Assembly (NCBI GenBank): GCA_025345505.1
Contig: JANVCC010000077.1
Coordinates: 9,169,163 to 9,233,162 of the forward strand
DNA from: Todiramphus chloris collaris
Lineage: Eukaryota; Chordata; Aves; Coraciiformes; Alcedinidae
Direction: 5' to 3'
Length of the DNA stretch: 64,000 nt
This document shows, piece after piece, positions 27,832-38,091 of this stretch (its first letter is position 1; every line of letters begins with the position of its first letter). Made by a program: the position numbers and the translations under genes. Under the pieces are notes generated by a model. The model ran no database searches and had not been told where the DNA came from. It saw only the letters and a list, made by a program, of their open reading frames with translations.

Positions 27832-28428
27832 TGTATTGGTTCTGTCTGAGATGGAGATAATTTTCACTTTATCAGCCCTCCCAGTGCTGTGCTTTGCATT
27901 GAGAGCTGGCAAGGTGCTGATAACATGCCTGTGCTGTGGCTACTGCTGGGCAGGGCTCGCACAGCACCAAGGCTGGTTTGCAACATTCCCGCTGCAGTGG
28001 GATGGGGTGGACAAGATCTTGGGAGGGGTCACAACTGGGACAGCTGACCCAAACTGACCAAAGGGATATTCCATACCATATGATGTCAGCTTAACAATAA
28101 CAGCTAGAAAAAAGGGGAAAAGGGGGGGGGGGCGGGGGACGACACACGACATCTGCTTGTCCTGCAGAGCAACTGCTACACTTTTGGAGCCCTGCTTCCT
28201 GGAAAAGGGGCCAGATATCTCCTGCGGATGGGAAGTAGAGAATAAATCTTTGTTTTCTTTTGTTTCCACGTGCAGCCTGGTTTTGCTTTTCCATTAAACT
28301 TTTCTATTAGCCCATGAGTTTCATCTTATTTTCTTCCTCTTGGTCCAGCTGAGAGGACGAGGCAGTGGGGGGGAGTGATAGAGAAGATTGGTGGGCACCT
28401 GTTGCCCAGCCAAGCTCAAACCACCACA
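27832..28428 (+). mobile_element. Solo LTR with intact 5-bp target duplication
   Basis: This 597-bp LTR starts TGTATTGG and ends CCACCACA. It is flanked by ACCAG on both sides (27827-27831 and 28429-28433). Internal landmarks of a widespread avian LTR family are the block from GGGACAGCTGACCC to the GGATATTCCATACCATATGA motif, a CRE-like TGATGTCA at about 28,080, an AATAAA at about 28,242 and a TTAAACTTTTCTATTAGCCC tail. A G-rich run at 28,119-28,138 lies inside. A 5-bp duplication suits an ERVL-like or class I element. No internal genes remain. Confidence 0.88.
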
Positions 28429-28908
28429 ACCAGTATGGCCTTTCCCCAACTCACCTTTGACCTCTGTTTTCAAATACCTCATGAAAATTGGAAGTACTCA
28501 CCTAAGTATCTTTATTTCCGGTATAGCTAGCGCTGGAAATTAGGCTGTGTTTGTTGAAAATCACATTGCAGATTCAGCCTGCCCAGATAATTCATTTTAG
28601 CACTAAAAATCCTGTGCGTTTTCCACTTGCCCTCAAATCTGTCCTTTTCTGATCACTCAGCAAACCCATAATGGTGTAGAAAGCTACCAAATATTTCACT
28701 TGCACACAACTTCTTCAGTGGTGGGCAATCATTAAAACACCTTCCACCCCTGTTAAAAGTGACCTGATCCCCAGGAATTGAGGCATTTTAGAAATGACTT
28801 TTCTTATGTTAATAGATTTTTTTGGACATGTTGAGGTTGTGGGTGTTTTGCTTTTGTTTCGTTGGGTTTTGGAGGTTTTAGGGGTCTTTTGTTGCTTTGT
28901 TTGTTTAA

Positions 28909-28990
28909 GATTATTTAAGATAATAAATTTAATATATTAATTTAATATAAATGAATATAAATTTAATATATTTGAGATAATAAATTCACA
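28909..28990. repeat. AT-rich low-complexity repeat
   Basis: Nearly pure A/T with repeated ATTTAATATA units, and GATAATAAATT at both ends of the stretch. No gene content. Confidence 0.7.
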
Positions 28991-29060
28991 TGCATAGAAA
29001 AGCTATTTAACCTAGGGGTCTTGGTTACTTTACAACTTCTGTTTAAATCCTTGGAAAGAA

Positions 29061-29102
29061 AATCTGGAATAAACCTGCAAATCTGGAATAAACCTACAAA
29101 TC
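29061..29102. repeat. 19-bp tandem duplication
   Basis: CTGGAATAAACCTGCAAAT is followed directly by CTGGAATAAACCTACAAAT, with one mismatch. This is a local tandem duplication. Confidence 0.85.
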
Positions 29103-32100
29103 AGACTTAGATTTTTTAAGACAGGGTGAATCCATAGGAACATTGACAACATCCCAGGCAGATTGTTTGTACCGTGCAGAGAGGTTTTACCCAAAATGTT
29201 GAATTCTAATGTGCAGATAAGTTTTTCTCTGAGCTGAACTAGCTGACAGCCACCGCTGAGGGCACAAAGTGAAGATGTGATTTTAAAACCCTGCATCTCT
29301 GACTTTGGATGTCTCGCACTGGGCTGAAGGGAGATGTCTCTGCATGAAAACTAGTAGCCTACAATTCAAGCATTTTTATTTAAAGTATGTGGGAGCAGGA
29401 GGTAAATCTTCCCAGTAAGAGATTGAAAGACAGCATTTCAATGCACAGTTGCCTTAATCCAATAATTTAATGACTTCAGGGTGTGGGCAGTCTGGCTTTT
29501 TAATTCCCACCTATGAAGTCTGACCTGTCGTATCCTCGTCATATCCTCATCCTATCCCTATTAAGCAGCATTTACTGGCGGGTAGTGCCATTTTAAACTG
29601 TTCCATGGGAAAAACATATTTCTTAATTCATCATATTGTTCCACAATGAAAGCACGCAGATCTTGTCAGACCCTGTATACAACTTTTTTGGGGTGAGAAA
29701 TGTTTGGAACAGTGCCTTCCACAGTGCCTTAAAAATAAAGAAACCCATTGTTTTGTACCTACAGCAAAACACAGCTCTTTAAAAGCTTCCCTGCACTTTG
29801 CTGGTGACATTGTTAGGACTTTTTTTTGACCAGTGATGATTTGCATTTTGTCTATGCTCCGTCTGTGGCAATTTTCCAAGAGGAGGTACTGTCAAAACAA
29901 TTTAGAATTAGCTGTGACAACTGTCAATTGCATGGGTGGTACAAAAGGCTTTTACAAATAAACATTCTTTTATACACCAGACATGAATACATGTTTTAAT
30001 GAAGAAGTGATTCACAATGATAATATTATTGACTTGTTAAGATTAAACAGGTCTGCCATATGCTGTGTCTAGTGCTTCAGATGGTTTCAAATTTATTTTT
30101 AATTTTTTTAGGTTATGCATGTTAACAATGGATGTTGAATTTTAAAAGGATCTGATAATTGAGGGGAAATCATTCCAAAGCTGACTATTGAAGGTTTTTG
30201 TCTTAATGATTTGAATTAATTTGTAACTAGTGACTCAGAAGGTAATTTCTAATTGATGATAGATCTCATAGCTAACTCTTGCGTGTGACATTTGGATTAT
30301 TTCTATCTTATTTCCTCCAGAGTTCCATCCAGTTGCTGAGGAGTGGGTTGGTTGAACACTTGCCTCAGAACCCCATCCCCAACCCTGCAATTACTTTTAT
30401 AAAAAGCCTTTATTACAAGTGCATCCACCCTTAACCCATCTGTCTGTGGACCATACACTACTGGTTCTGCATGTGTGGAGCTCACACTAATGGTTCATGC
30501 ATGTGCCTGGCTTGCCCCTATTCAAGCTCACTGGATGGCTGAGGGATGGGAGGAAAGATGCCATAAAGCCCATACACTGAACTGGCGTGCTGCAAGTGAG
30601 GGACCACACTCACAGAGAGGATTTAGTAACTCCTACATTTGTGCAGAAACAGTGTCTGTGTGATTATGGATTTAGCCTTTGGATGGTTATCGTTTGCTTG
30701 AAGTCCAAAAATATATTTTTTTTCTTTCTTGCCCTGCCTCTATGAGCCCAAGACAGGCTTGTTTTACCCATCAGCAGGCTCTCAAAGACCACAGTGATAA
30801 ACCCCTCCTGCTGCTGTGAGCCATAGATTGCCTTTCCAGTATGTTATCTGGAAACCAAGACCTGTGCTCAGTGGGAGAAGCAGTTCTAATTGTTATGCTG
30901 GAAAGCAGCAAACTCCTCTTTGCAGCCCTGCTAGCTGCTGATGGAACATCTCCAGTGCCTAATAGGAATGGAGAAATTGGAGGAAAAGTAGATGCAGGGA
31001 TTAAATCTGTCATCTCCTTTTGTATGGTTCCTGTAGAGAAAAACAACCAACCAACAAAAAAATGCAAGGAAATAATGATGTAATGGTGATAATTAACATA
31101 AACAAGATACAAAAGATGGAGAGCCCAGACAGCTGCAAATAGATAGCAGTGATTCCAAATTGGTTTCCAGTGGGTTGGAGACACAGTGCAGGGAGCTCCT
31201 GAGTGTGTGTTTTATAATTTATATCAATTACTAGCTTCATTAACTTAGTTTGACAAAGCAGGCTGTAGAAAGGGAAAGTAAACAATGACAAGCAAGAAAG
31301 TCAACCCTATCAACTTCTTGGCAAAGAGAATACATTTTTAGATTCCCAAACAGACATCACTCCCAGTGGGACTTATTTAAGCTTCATGCCCTTAACCCCG
31401 CACTTTTTGCCCTGTAGGAAGGCAGCAGGGTCATCTCATAACTAGTTTTGAACCCTTTGCACCAACCCCCATGTAATCCTGGGTTTGTCCTTAAAAGAGA
31501 GAGCCCATAGATGTCTTTTCTCTCCCTGGGGAGCACCAAGAAATTCCTAGTATTCTTCGTAAATTCAGATAGCTACTAGGATTTCAACATCTTCAAGACT
31601 CCTGCTTCTACTGACCAGTTGATCAATGGTTTCAAAAGCCTGGGGGAGGGCTGGGAGATCAAGGAGCAGAGAAACATATAAAATCTGGTTGAAAACAGCC
31701 TGAGGAAAGCCTGCCTCATCTAGTTATATCAGTACACACTAAGAATTCTCTTGAAACCTGCTCTTAAAACAGGGAATATCATAATGATTTCTGAAGACGA
31801 GGCCCCATTGATATGGTCAGGGCACCTTTGGTGCATCTGCAGTTACTGTCTGGGGTGTTCAGTAAAGCAAATTCTTGTTGATGTGGAAGGAACTCAAGTA
31901 CAAAGTACCAGAGTTAGTGATGGTTTTGACCCAGAACGAGGTCACCGAGTATGAGAAGGGGTATGAGAAGGTGTGATGCAACCACAAAAGCCAGTGCTCC
32001 CAGAGTCAAACGAGTCAAACAGGCTTGGTTTGCTCCTGCCAGCTGGGAATCTGCACAGCAAAAGGTTGAGTGCAGGCACTGTGCGTCAGGCATTACTGGA

Positions 32101-32207
32101 TATTTAGCAAGCCTTCTTGATTTCTGAATGTTTTCTATAAGGCAGAAAGGTTTACTTTGACCCTTGAGCAACCTTTTCTCCAGGGGAAGCAGGAGGAATT
32201 AAATGAC

Positions 32208-32229
32208 TTTTTTTTTTTTTTTTTTTTTT
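32208..32229. repeat. Poly(T) tract of 22
   Basis: A homopolymer run with no recognisable repeat attached on either side. Confidence 0.85.
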
Positions 32230-32687
32230 AAGGAAAGAAAACACTTACGAGCAGCCAGAAAGTGAGGCTTGATTAACTGTTGGTTTTCTTCATCTGCCTG
32301 ATTTCAGATTTAGTGATCTTTGTTTGCTATCTAATCTTTTTTTAAATTATTGATCAAATACTGGTTTACTTTTTCATGTGTTTTCTAAGTACGTTGCATT
32401 TTAATAGTAATCCCACGTTTGACGACAGACAGATGCTTATATTGACCAGGCATTTCTGCATCTATAAACACTGGAAATACAATGTATTTGCTACAGTGAT
32501 ACCTTATGAGTCGTTCCAGCTCCTATGCAGAATAGCTTCAAATTGTGAATCTGTGATTCCTGCTATCTAAATTTATGTTCTGCACTTTAAGTGTAGACAT
32601 TTCACTGTTCCCTGCCTCACCCCATCCACTCCTTCTGTGTCTCTATTGATCTCCACATGGAAAATATACAAAGCCTTCTGAGCTGTC

Positions 32688-33160
32688 ACGGCTTGGCCCC
32701 GGTGAATTCTCCCAGGTGACCGTTAACAATGAGTAAGTCTGGCCCTAAGTGGGCCCTCAATTTCCAAAGGTCAAGACTCACCATGCTCTGATAACCCACT
32801 TGCTGGCTAATGCATGTGATATCTACCTGAAACTACCACCACAGAGCATGTGTACAGACTCCATAGTACATATAGGACTGGTTACCAGAGACTGTCCTCC
32901 AGGAACAGTTTGAGGAGCCATCATAAATAGCATGTGTTTGCTGCTGTAAAATGCAGAATACCTGAGTCTCGCTGAAAGTCTCTTGGTACATGTAAACAAC
33001 AGGAATGAAATCCCATATATAAACATATAGCGTTCTGTCATACCTCAGCTTGGATGCAAACCCAGCTCCATCCCCGCAGAGCAACTGCTCTGCAATGTGC
33101 AAGTCCTTGGTTTCGAGTGTAAGCAAGAAACAACTAAAACTCTACAGGGCAAGTTAGTAA
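32688..33160 (+). mobile_element. Possible old LTR fragment
   Basis: The stretch begins TGTCACGGCTTGGCCCCGG, which resembles avian LTR starts. It contains a TATA-like CCATATATAAAC at about 33,013. No terminal CA with a target duplication could be paired, so it may be unique DNA. Confidence 0.35.
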
Positions 33161-33971
33161 GTTCACCAAGTTTTGAACCAGACTACTTTATAAACCCAAA
33201 GCGTGCAATGATTTCTTAAACTGTAATTAAAAATTAGACTACCAAAAATACTGTAGTGATGAGCCCTGGTCCTTCAGAGAATGACAGCAGTTCCAAGGGA
33301 GGGGGTGGAGAATAGCAAATACATTTCACGTGACAGCTTTTCATGTAATTATTTGTGTAACTGTATTAAAGAAGTGCACCAATGAGCCTCTAAATTTTAT
33401 TAGTGTTTATTACTCTGGATATCAGAGAAAACAGTAATCACACTAGGCAAAGATTTTTTTGGGCTGAATTAAGAGGTAAGGGTGAGTGAATGTGGTTGTG
33501 CCTTGGACCCCACCAGCCTGCGGGATCCCCAGCCCTCCTGCTCAGGACTGGACTTCTTTGTTCACTGTGCAGGGAAAGCCTGGAAAAATGGCCTTGCAGG
33601 ACAACTGAGGTGAACCAGGGGGGCTACAGAGGAGAGAGAAGGAGCCTCAGGAGCCCGCAGCTGGGGAACACATAATTTCAGGGTGCATCTGCAAAACCTA
33701 GTCCTGAGAAGGGCCTGAAGTAAGGGGCAGGCTCTGAGCTTTCTGCTGCAAATGCAGGTCCTGTCAGCTTCAAGGCATGTACAGGTTAAACCAGCATTTA
33801 AACGAGGGTGCCCACTGTGCTGGGCACTCCTGAGGACCTCTTTGCGATGACAGAGATCAGCACTGCTGTAACTGCAGCTCCAGGGGCTGCTGGTAGAGAG
33901 ATGTTCCCAGTGCATCTGTCACTGTGGGAACAATATATGCACTGAACAGCCCTTCATTTCTGTCTCAAGGC

Positions 33972-34001
33972 AAAAAAAAAGGGGGGGGGAAAAAAAAAAA
34001 A
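33972..34001. repeat. A9-G9-A12 polypurine tract
   Basis: Three adjacent homopurine runs on the plus strand. It is low-complexity DNA that may adopt unusual structure. Confidence 0.85.
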
Positions 34002-35842
34002 TAGACAGAGGAATCCAAGCTCTTGTTTGCTTCATGCAGCTCTCTGCAGCAGCCATCTGTAGTCACTAACATTCAAGAGAACATTAATAAGCCAAACTGT
34101 AGTGCTGGCAAACGAGGGTAAAAACATGATGTGTTAAGAAAGAAAAAATCCCAGGCCTGCTGTGGGTAAGAAGAGTCTTCCCAGTTACTGTGCTGGGCTT
34201 TGAATCACTCTGGATTACAGTGCCATATTTAGTGCATGAGGCTGTAAACACTACGGGCCATCTCAGTGTTAATTAACCTTTACAAATGGTCAAATTAACA
34301 GCTTGAAGTAGCATAATTCCATGGAAGATAAATCTCTAAAATTCAGGACTTTGTTGTTATTTAAAGCTACTCTTTTTTTGCAGTATTTTTTCAGTGCTCT
34401 CTTGTTGTCCTGTTCTCTACTCTCTTAAAAAAAGTCCTGAAATAAAAGCTGAAAAGCTTATAAAATTTGGTTGCTTTGTTTGGAAGGGGTTATTTTTGCC
34501 TTTTCAAAATCACCATTTATTCCAGTAACTTTCTATACTGAGCTTGAAGAAAAATCAATTTCCTAACATTCATCAAAAGCAAAACATGCTTTAGTATGTC
34601 ATTTTGATATTTAAAACATAGCAAGCAAGGCAGATACACAATCACAGAGTGAATGCAAGTAATGCCCACTTTAAAAAGACCTTCTTGACTCCGTGTCTGT
34701 GTAATCAGCTTCTAACACCCAGTTCCTCATTACTAGCAGCAGAACAGTTTGAAATTAGAAGGTAATTTGTGAAAAGGGATTTCAAATGTTTCTTCAACAT
34801 TTTTCCCAGTGTGTGCATATGCATCTGTGTAGTTTGGTTTGGTTTTTTTTTTTTAACCAGGTTAATCTTACCGAATGCTGATGAGCAAAGTGATATTCAC
34901 AGTTTCACAGTAGGAGTACATTTATGAACTAGAGAAACCATCCCCCCTTTTTCCCCTCTCCCCTCTTGTCTACTTTCATTGCCTCGCAGCACATAAGTTT
35001 CTGGGCACGTGCAGTTGCGGTTGGACAGATGCCCTTGCTGACCACTGCCAAAACAGCCCCAGGACTGTGCTGCTTCTCTGGCTGATCTCAGCTCAGTATC
35101 AGGCAGTTCCTCATACTATCCCAGATTCCAGCTGAGCAGTCTGGGAGAAACCTCTTCAGAAACAATGTCTGCTTTCAGAACTTTGTCCCATATACTTACT
35201 GGTTATCTCAGGTATTTTCAGTTCAGGGAGGAAGAAACTAGAAACCATTAGGCTGATTATAGCTTCTAACTCCCTCATCAGATTGAAAGGTGAATGTCAG
35301 AGGAAATTGTTTCTTCCCAAAAGACTCCTTCACAAGAGAGCACTTGTCACTGCACTCCGTTTGATAGGGCTTTCTTTGGTCACAAAATACTTGTACACAG
35401 TTCAGTGTCAACAGCCCCTTCCACCTGCTCTCTCTTAACAGACACCTCCATAAGTGCTCCTGAAGACAGTATCAAAGTCTCTGGCTGTTTCTGGAGATCA
35501 AAGCTGATGGAAGCATTGCCACACATCAAAATCAGTTCCTCAAGGAACGAGTGGAAAGCATCTCAGCACTGACAAGGCTACAATGACATCCACTCCTCTG
35601 GCTGGAAATGCAGCCACTTTGCAGTAGGGTCAGCAAATTTGAGTTACAAAAGATAATGGCAGGAGTGTCAGTAAAGTGGTGGTATGTCTTAATGTCCCAT
35701 TATGTGGGTGTGTTTCCATCACACAGACAGATTCCAGTCCATCCATCCTTGATAGCAGCAAAATTCACCAGGTGACTTTACAAAAAGGCTGTCAGTCCCT
35801 CTGCATCGCAGTTACAGCTCACAGAACTAACATCTCTCTGCT

Positions 35843-35848
35843 TTTATT
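35843..35848 (-). promoter_or_regulatory. Possible poly(A) signal for the PRLHR-like gene
   Basis: On the minus strand this reads AATAAA, about 385 bp downstream of the receptor stop codon. Its position suits a short 3' UTR. AATAAA is frequent in AT-rich DNA, so without transcript data this is only a candidate. Confidence 0.3.
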
Positions 35849-36231
35849 TCCCCTCTCACAATACTGCATCTCACCTTGCTACATGCTGTGCTGCAGGTTC
35901 CTGAGGCACAGGAGGCTTGCATCTCATGATGATGCTGGGTACTGCCGGCAATATCCAGACAGGAAGGATCCCTGTAGCTTACACAAGGGTATCTTACTGT
36001 GCTAACATCTCCTTGGCCTCTAACTCCTGCCAAAGAAGTAAAGTCATTTTTGGGACATGACATCTGCCTCTCCTTCTCCAGTAGGAGTGGAGGTCATGGG
36101 GAAGCTATGCATGGGACTTGTGTTCTTATAACTGTGTCCTGAGGCCAAAAGTCAGGAATCAGGACTAATTAGAAGTGGAAAAGACTTACAGTGTTACCAT
36201 ATGAAGGAAGTATGCTCCCATCAGCTCTTGT

Positions 36232-37263
36232 TTATAGCACCACACTGGCCATAATGCAGTTTGTGGTGGGTCCGATTTTCTTCTTCCTCCAGGCAAACAT
36301 TTTCTTCAGCTCCCCCCTGAAGCTGTCATGGAGCCAGGCATAAAGGAAGGCATTGGTACAAGCAGACATCATTGCAAACCAGTGGCACAGCAGCTGGATG
36401 AAGTTGAAATACTGCTTGTCAATCAAGCTGATGTCTATGTCCTTTATCATGTTGAAGATGTGCAGAGGCAGCCAACAGACTCCAAAGGCTGCCACCACTA
36501 ACACTAGCAAGCGAAAGGTCTTTCTTCTCCTTGCTCGATCCCACTCAGCTTGTCCCTGGGTGACGTTGCCTGGGACCACCCGGTTTTTCAGCTTGACAGA
36601 GATTCTCAGGTAGGACAGGGAGATGACAGCCAAAGGCAGTATGTAGGTGATGATGAGAGTGCTGTAGGCATAAGCTAAGCGATCTCTTTTCATGTGGAAC
36701 CAAAACTCCTCACAGATGGAGAAGTCCAGTTCTGGAAACTCTGCATGGTAAGTGTGGACCAATGCTGGGGCAGCCAAGGTACAGCTCAGCAGCCAAATAG
36801 CAGCCAGAATATAGGCACAAATGGGGATCGTGAGCCTCCTGCGGAACGGGTACACCATGGCGTAATACCTATCCACAGCTATGACAGTCAGGGTGAAGAC
36901 AGACACAAACACAGTGACAGGTTGCATCAGGAAAACAAAGTAGCACATGAAACGCCCGTACACCCATCCTCTGGGCTCAAAGGCATACGCAAGTGTCAGG
37001 GGTACACAGGTTGCACACATGAGCATGTCTGAGAAAGCCAGATTGCCTACCAGAAAGTTGGTGACATTGTGCATCTTTTTTGTCTTGCAGATGACATAAA
37101 TGAGAAGGTAATTCCCAATGATACCAATAAAAACCACTAGTGAGTAGCAGGGGATGATCAGTGGCTTGAAGGATTGAACAAACTGGAGCCCTGAGAATAA
37201 ATTGCTGGCATTGCTGTGAATCGCAGAGAGGAAGCTTTGGGAGGTTAAATTGTCCGAATTCAT
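36232..37263 (-). CDS. Prolactin-releasing peptide receptor-like GPCR (PRLHR family, PRLHR2-type paralogue)
   Basis: This is a single-exon 343-aa rhodopsin-class (class A) GPCR. The family couples RF-amide peptides (PrRP/C-RFa) to G proteins at the plasma membrane of neuroendocrine cells. Approximate segments are TM1 34-59, TM2 68-92, TM3 104-133, TM4 147-170, TM5 198-222, TM6 248-273, TM7 284-310 and helix 8 311-325. Visible hallmarks are N51, D79, the C107/C184 disulfide pair, DRY 131-133, W157, P210, Y218 and CWLP 263-266. N5 and N18 are N-glycosylation sequons. Blocks shared with mammalian PRLHR include PLTLAYAFEPRGW (88-100), HTYH (170-173), CEEFW (184-188), VKLKNRVVPGNVTQ (223-236), QLLCHW (290-295) and YAWLHDSFR (308-316). 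The C-terminal SVVL resembles the PRLHR PDZ ligand SVVI. TM7 reads NAFLY at 304-308 instead of NPxxY. The ATG is the first after an in-frame TAG at 37318-37320, with A at -3. The family is certain. The assignment to a second, bird-retained paralogue rather than PRLHR itself is inference, so no symbol is given. Confidence 0.93.
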   Translation of the reverse strand: MNSDNLTSQSFLSAIHSNASNLFSGLQFVQSFKPLIIPCYSLVVFIGIIGNYLLIYVICKTKKMHNVTNFLVGNLAFSDMLMCATCVPLTLAYAFEPRGWVYGRFMCYFVFLMQPVTVFVSVFTLTVIAVDRYYAMVYPFRRRLTIPICAYILAAIWLLSCTLAAPALVHTYHAEFPELDFSICEEFWFHMKRDRLAYAYSTLIITYILPLAVISLSYLRISVKLKNRVVPGNVTQGQAEWDRARRRKTFRLLVLVVAAFGVCWLPLHIFNMIKDIDISLIDKQYFNFIQLLCHWFAMMSACTNAFLYAWLHDSFRGELKKMFAWRKKKIGPTTNCIMASVVL

Positions 37264-37330
37264 TATTTCTCTCCTTTTGTCGTCTGCCGTCAGCTGAGTG
37301 AAGTAGTTACCACTGTACTACTCCTGCACT
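37264..37330 (-). promoter_or_regulatory. 5' leader of the PRLHR-like gene
   Basis: Reading upstream of the ATG on the minus strand, the frame is closed by TAG at 37318-37320 with no ATG in between, which supports the chosen start. The start context has A at -3 but A, not G, at +4. An E-box CAGCTG (37291-37296) overlaps a half-CRE TGACG (37288-37292). A CAG preceded by a weak pyrimidine stretch on the minus strand could be a splice acceptor for an upstream noncoding exon. No clear TATA box is visible. Confidence 0.4.
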
Positions 37331-37650
37331 CAATCAGTGTGGATAATGAATGGATTACTGGCTGTCCAGAGGTTACCACATGGATAGTAAACAAGCATCC
37401 GTAAAAGCAAAAGGTGAAGTTGTAATCCTTGAGAGGCAGCTTTCAGCAGCTCCTAAGAAAAATCAAATACAACCAATTTCCATTAAAGTCCTCCTGCATT
37501 TGCTGTTAAATCTGGGTTTTGACAGCATGCCATTTAATAAACATTTAATGCGGTGAGTACTTACTGCTGTGGTTTTTTAATCCCATATGATTTTCCTGTG
37601 GATGCCAAGAAGTGCCCTAGATGTCTGTCTTCTGCAAATCCAGGAGCATA

Positions 37651-37697
37651 TGTGTGTGTGTGTCAGAGAGAGAGGGGGAGAGAGTGAGAAAGAGGGT
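37651..37697. repeat. (TG)n / (GA)-rich microsatellite
   Basis: A short TG dinucleotide run passes into GA-rich purine repeats. It lies about 390 bp upstream of the receptor start codon on the receptor's 5' side. Confidence 0.8.
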
Positions 37698-38077
37698 GAT
37701 GCGCATTTACAAGCTAAGTGGAGATCAGTGTTTTTAAACAGTCTTCACTACTAGGTCATGACAGATTTGTGTATAAGCTTTTATCCCTATTGGCCATCCT
37801 GGGTATTACGTTGGTCTTTGCGTGTTTCTTACTGACAGTAATTAGTTCTTGAATATCCTTTCAAAAATTCCTTTCTTCTCCCAGTGCATCTATAATTGCC
37901 TCTCACAGCTAAAAATCAATTTATGTTCATTATCATGAGCCTGCACAGTATCTAATCCCAGATTCACTTTGCCACAGCCCTTAGAGTGTCCAAAAAAAGC
38001 TACCTGTGATTTTGCTGCTATAATATGGCTGTAAAATAGAATTTTAATAACACACTGAAACCAAATAAATGTTTATG

Positions 38078-38091
38078 CCACTAGAGGGCCT
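38078..38091 (+). promoter_or_regulatory. CTCF-like site upstream of the receptor gene
   Basis: The 12-base core CCACTAGAGGGC matches the vertebrate CTCF core (CCASYAGRKGGC) exactly. The next base is C where a purine is preferred. It lies about 815 bp upstream of the receptor start codon. Binding is inferred from the motif alone. Confidence 0.5.

Larger units (their letters stand above)
28434..32687. other. No supported gene
   Basis: AT-rich DNA with the low-complexity and tandem repeats listed separately. Short tandem units (GTATGAGAAGG twice at about 31,949-31,970, AGTCAAACG/C at about 32,003-32,020) are also visible. Open frames look random. Confidence 0.45.
33161..36231. other. No supported gene; downstream flank of the receptor
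   Basis: Contains the A9-G9-A12 tract and, nearest the receptor, its presumed 3' UTR with a candidate poly(A) signal. No other exon recognised. Confidence 0.45.

Noticed and set aside
30771..31184. 137-aa minus-strand frame with hydrophobic N-terminal part
   Set aside because: The hydrophobic segment suggested a membrane protein, but there is no family resemblance or exon boundary signal, and the opposite strand is also open.
36353..37032. Plus-strand frames overlapping the receptor (86 and 112 aa)
   Set aside because: They are antisense shadows of the PRLHR-like coding exon.
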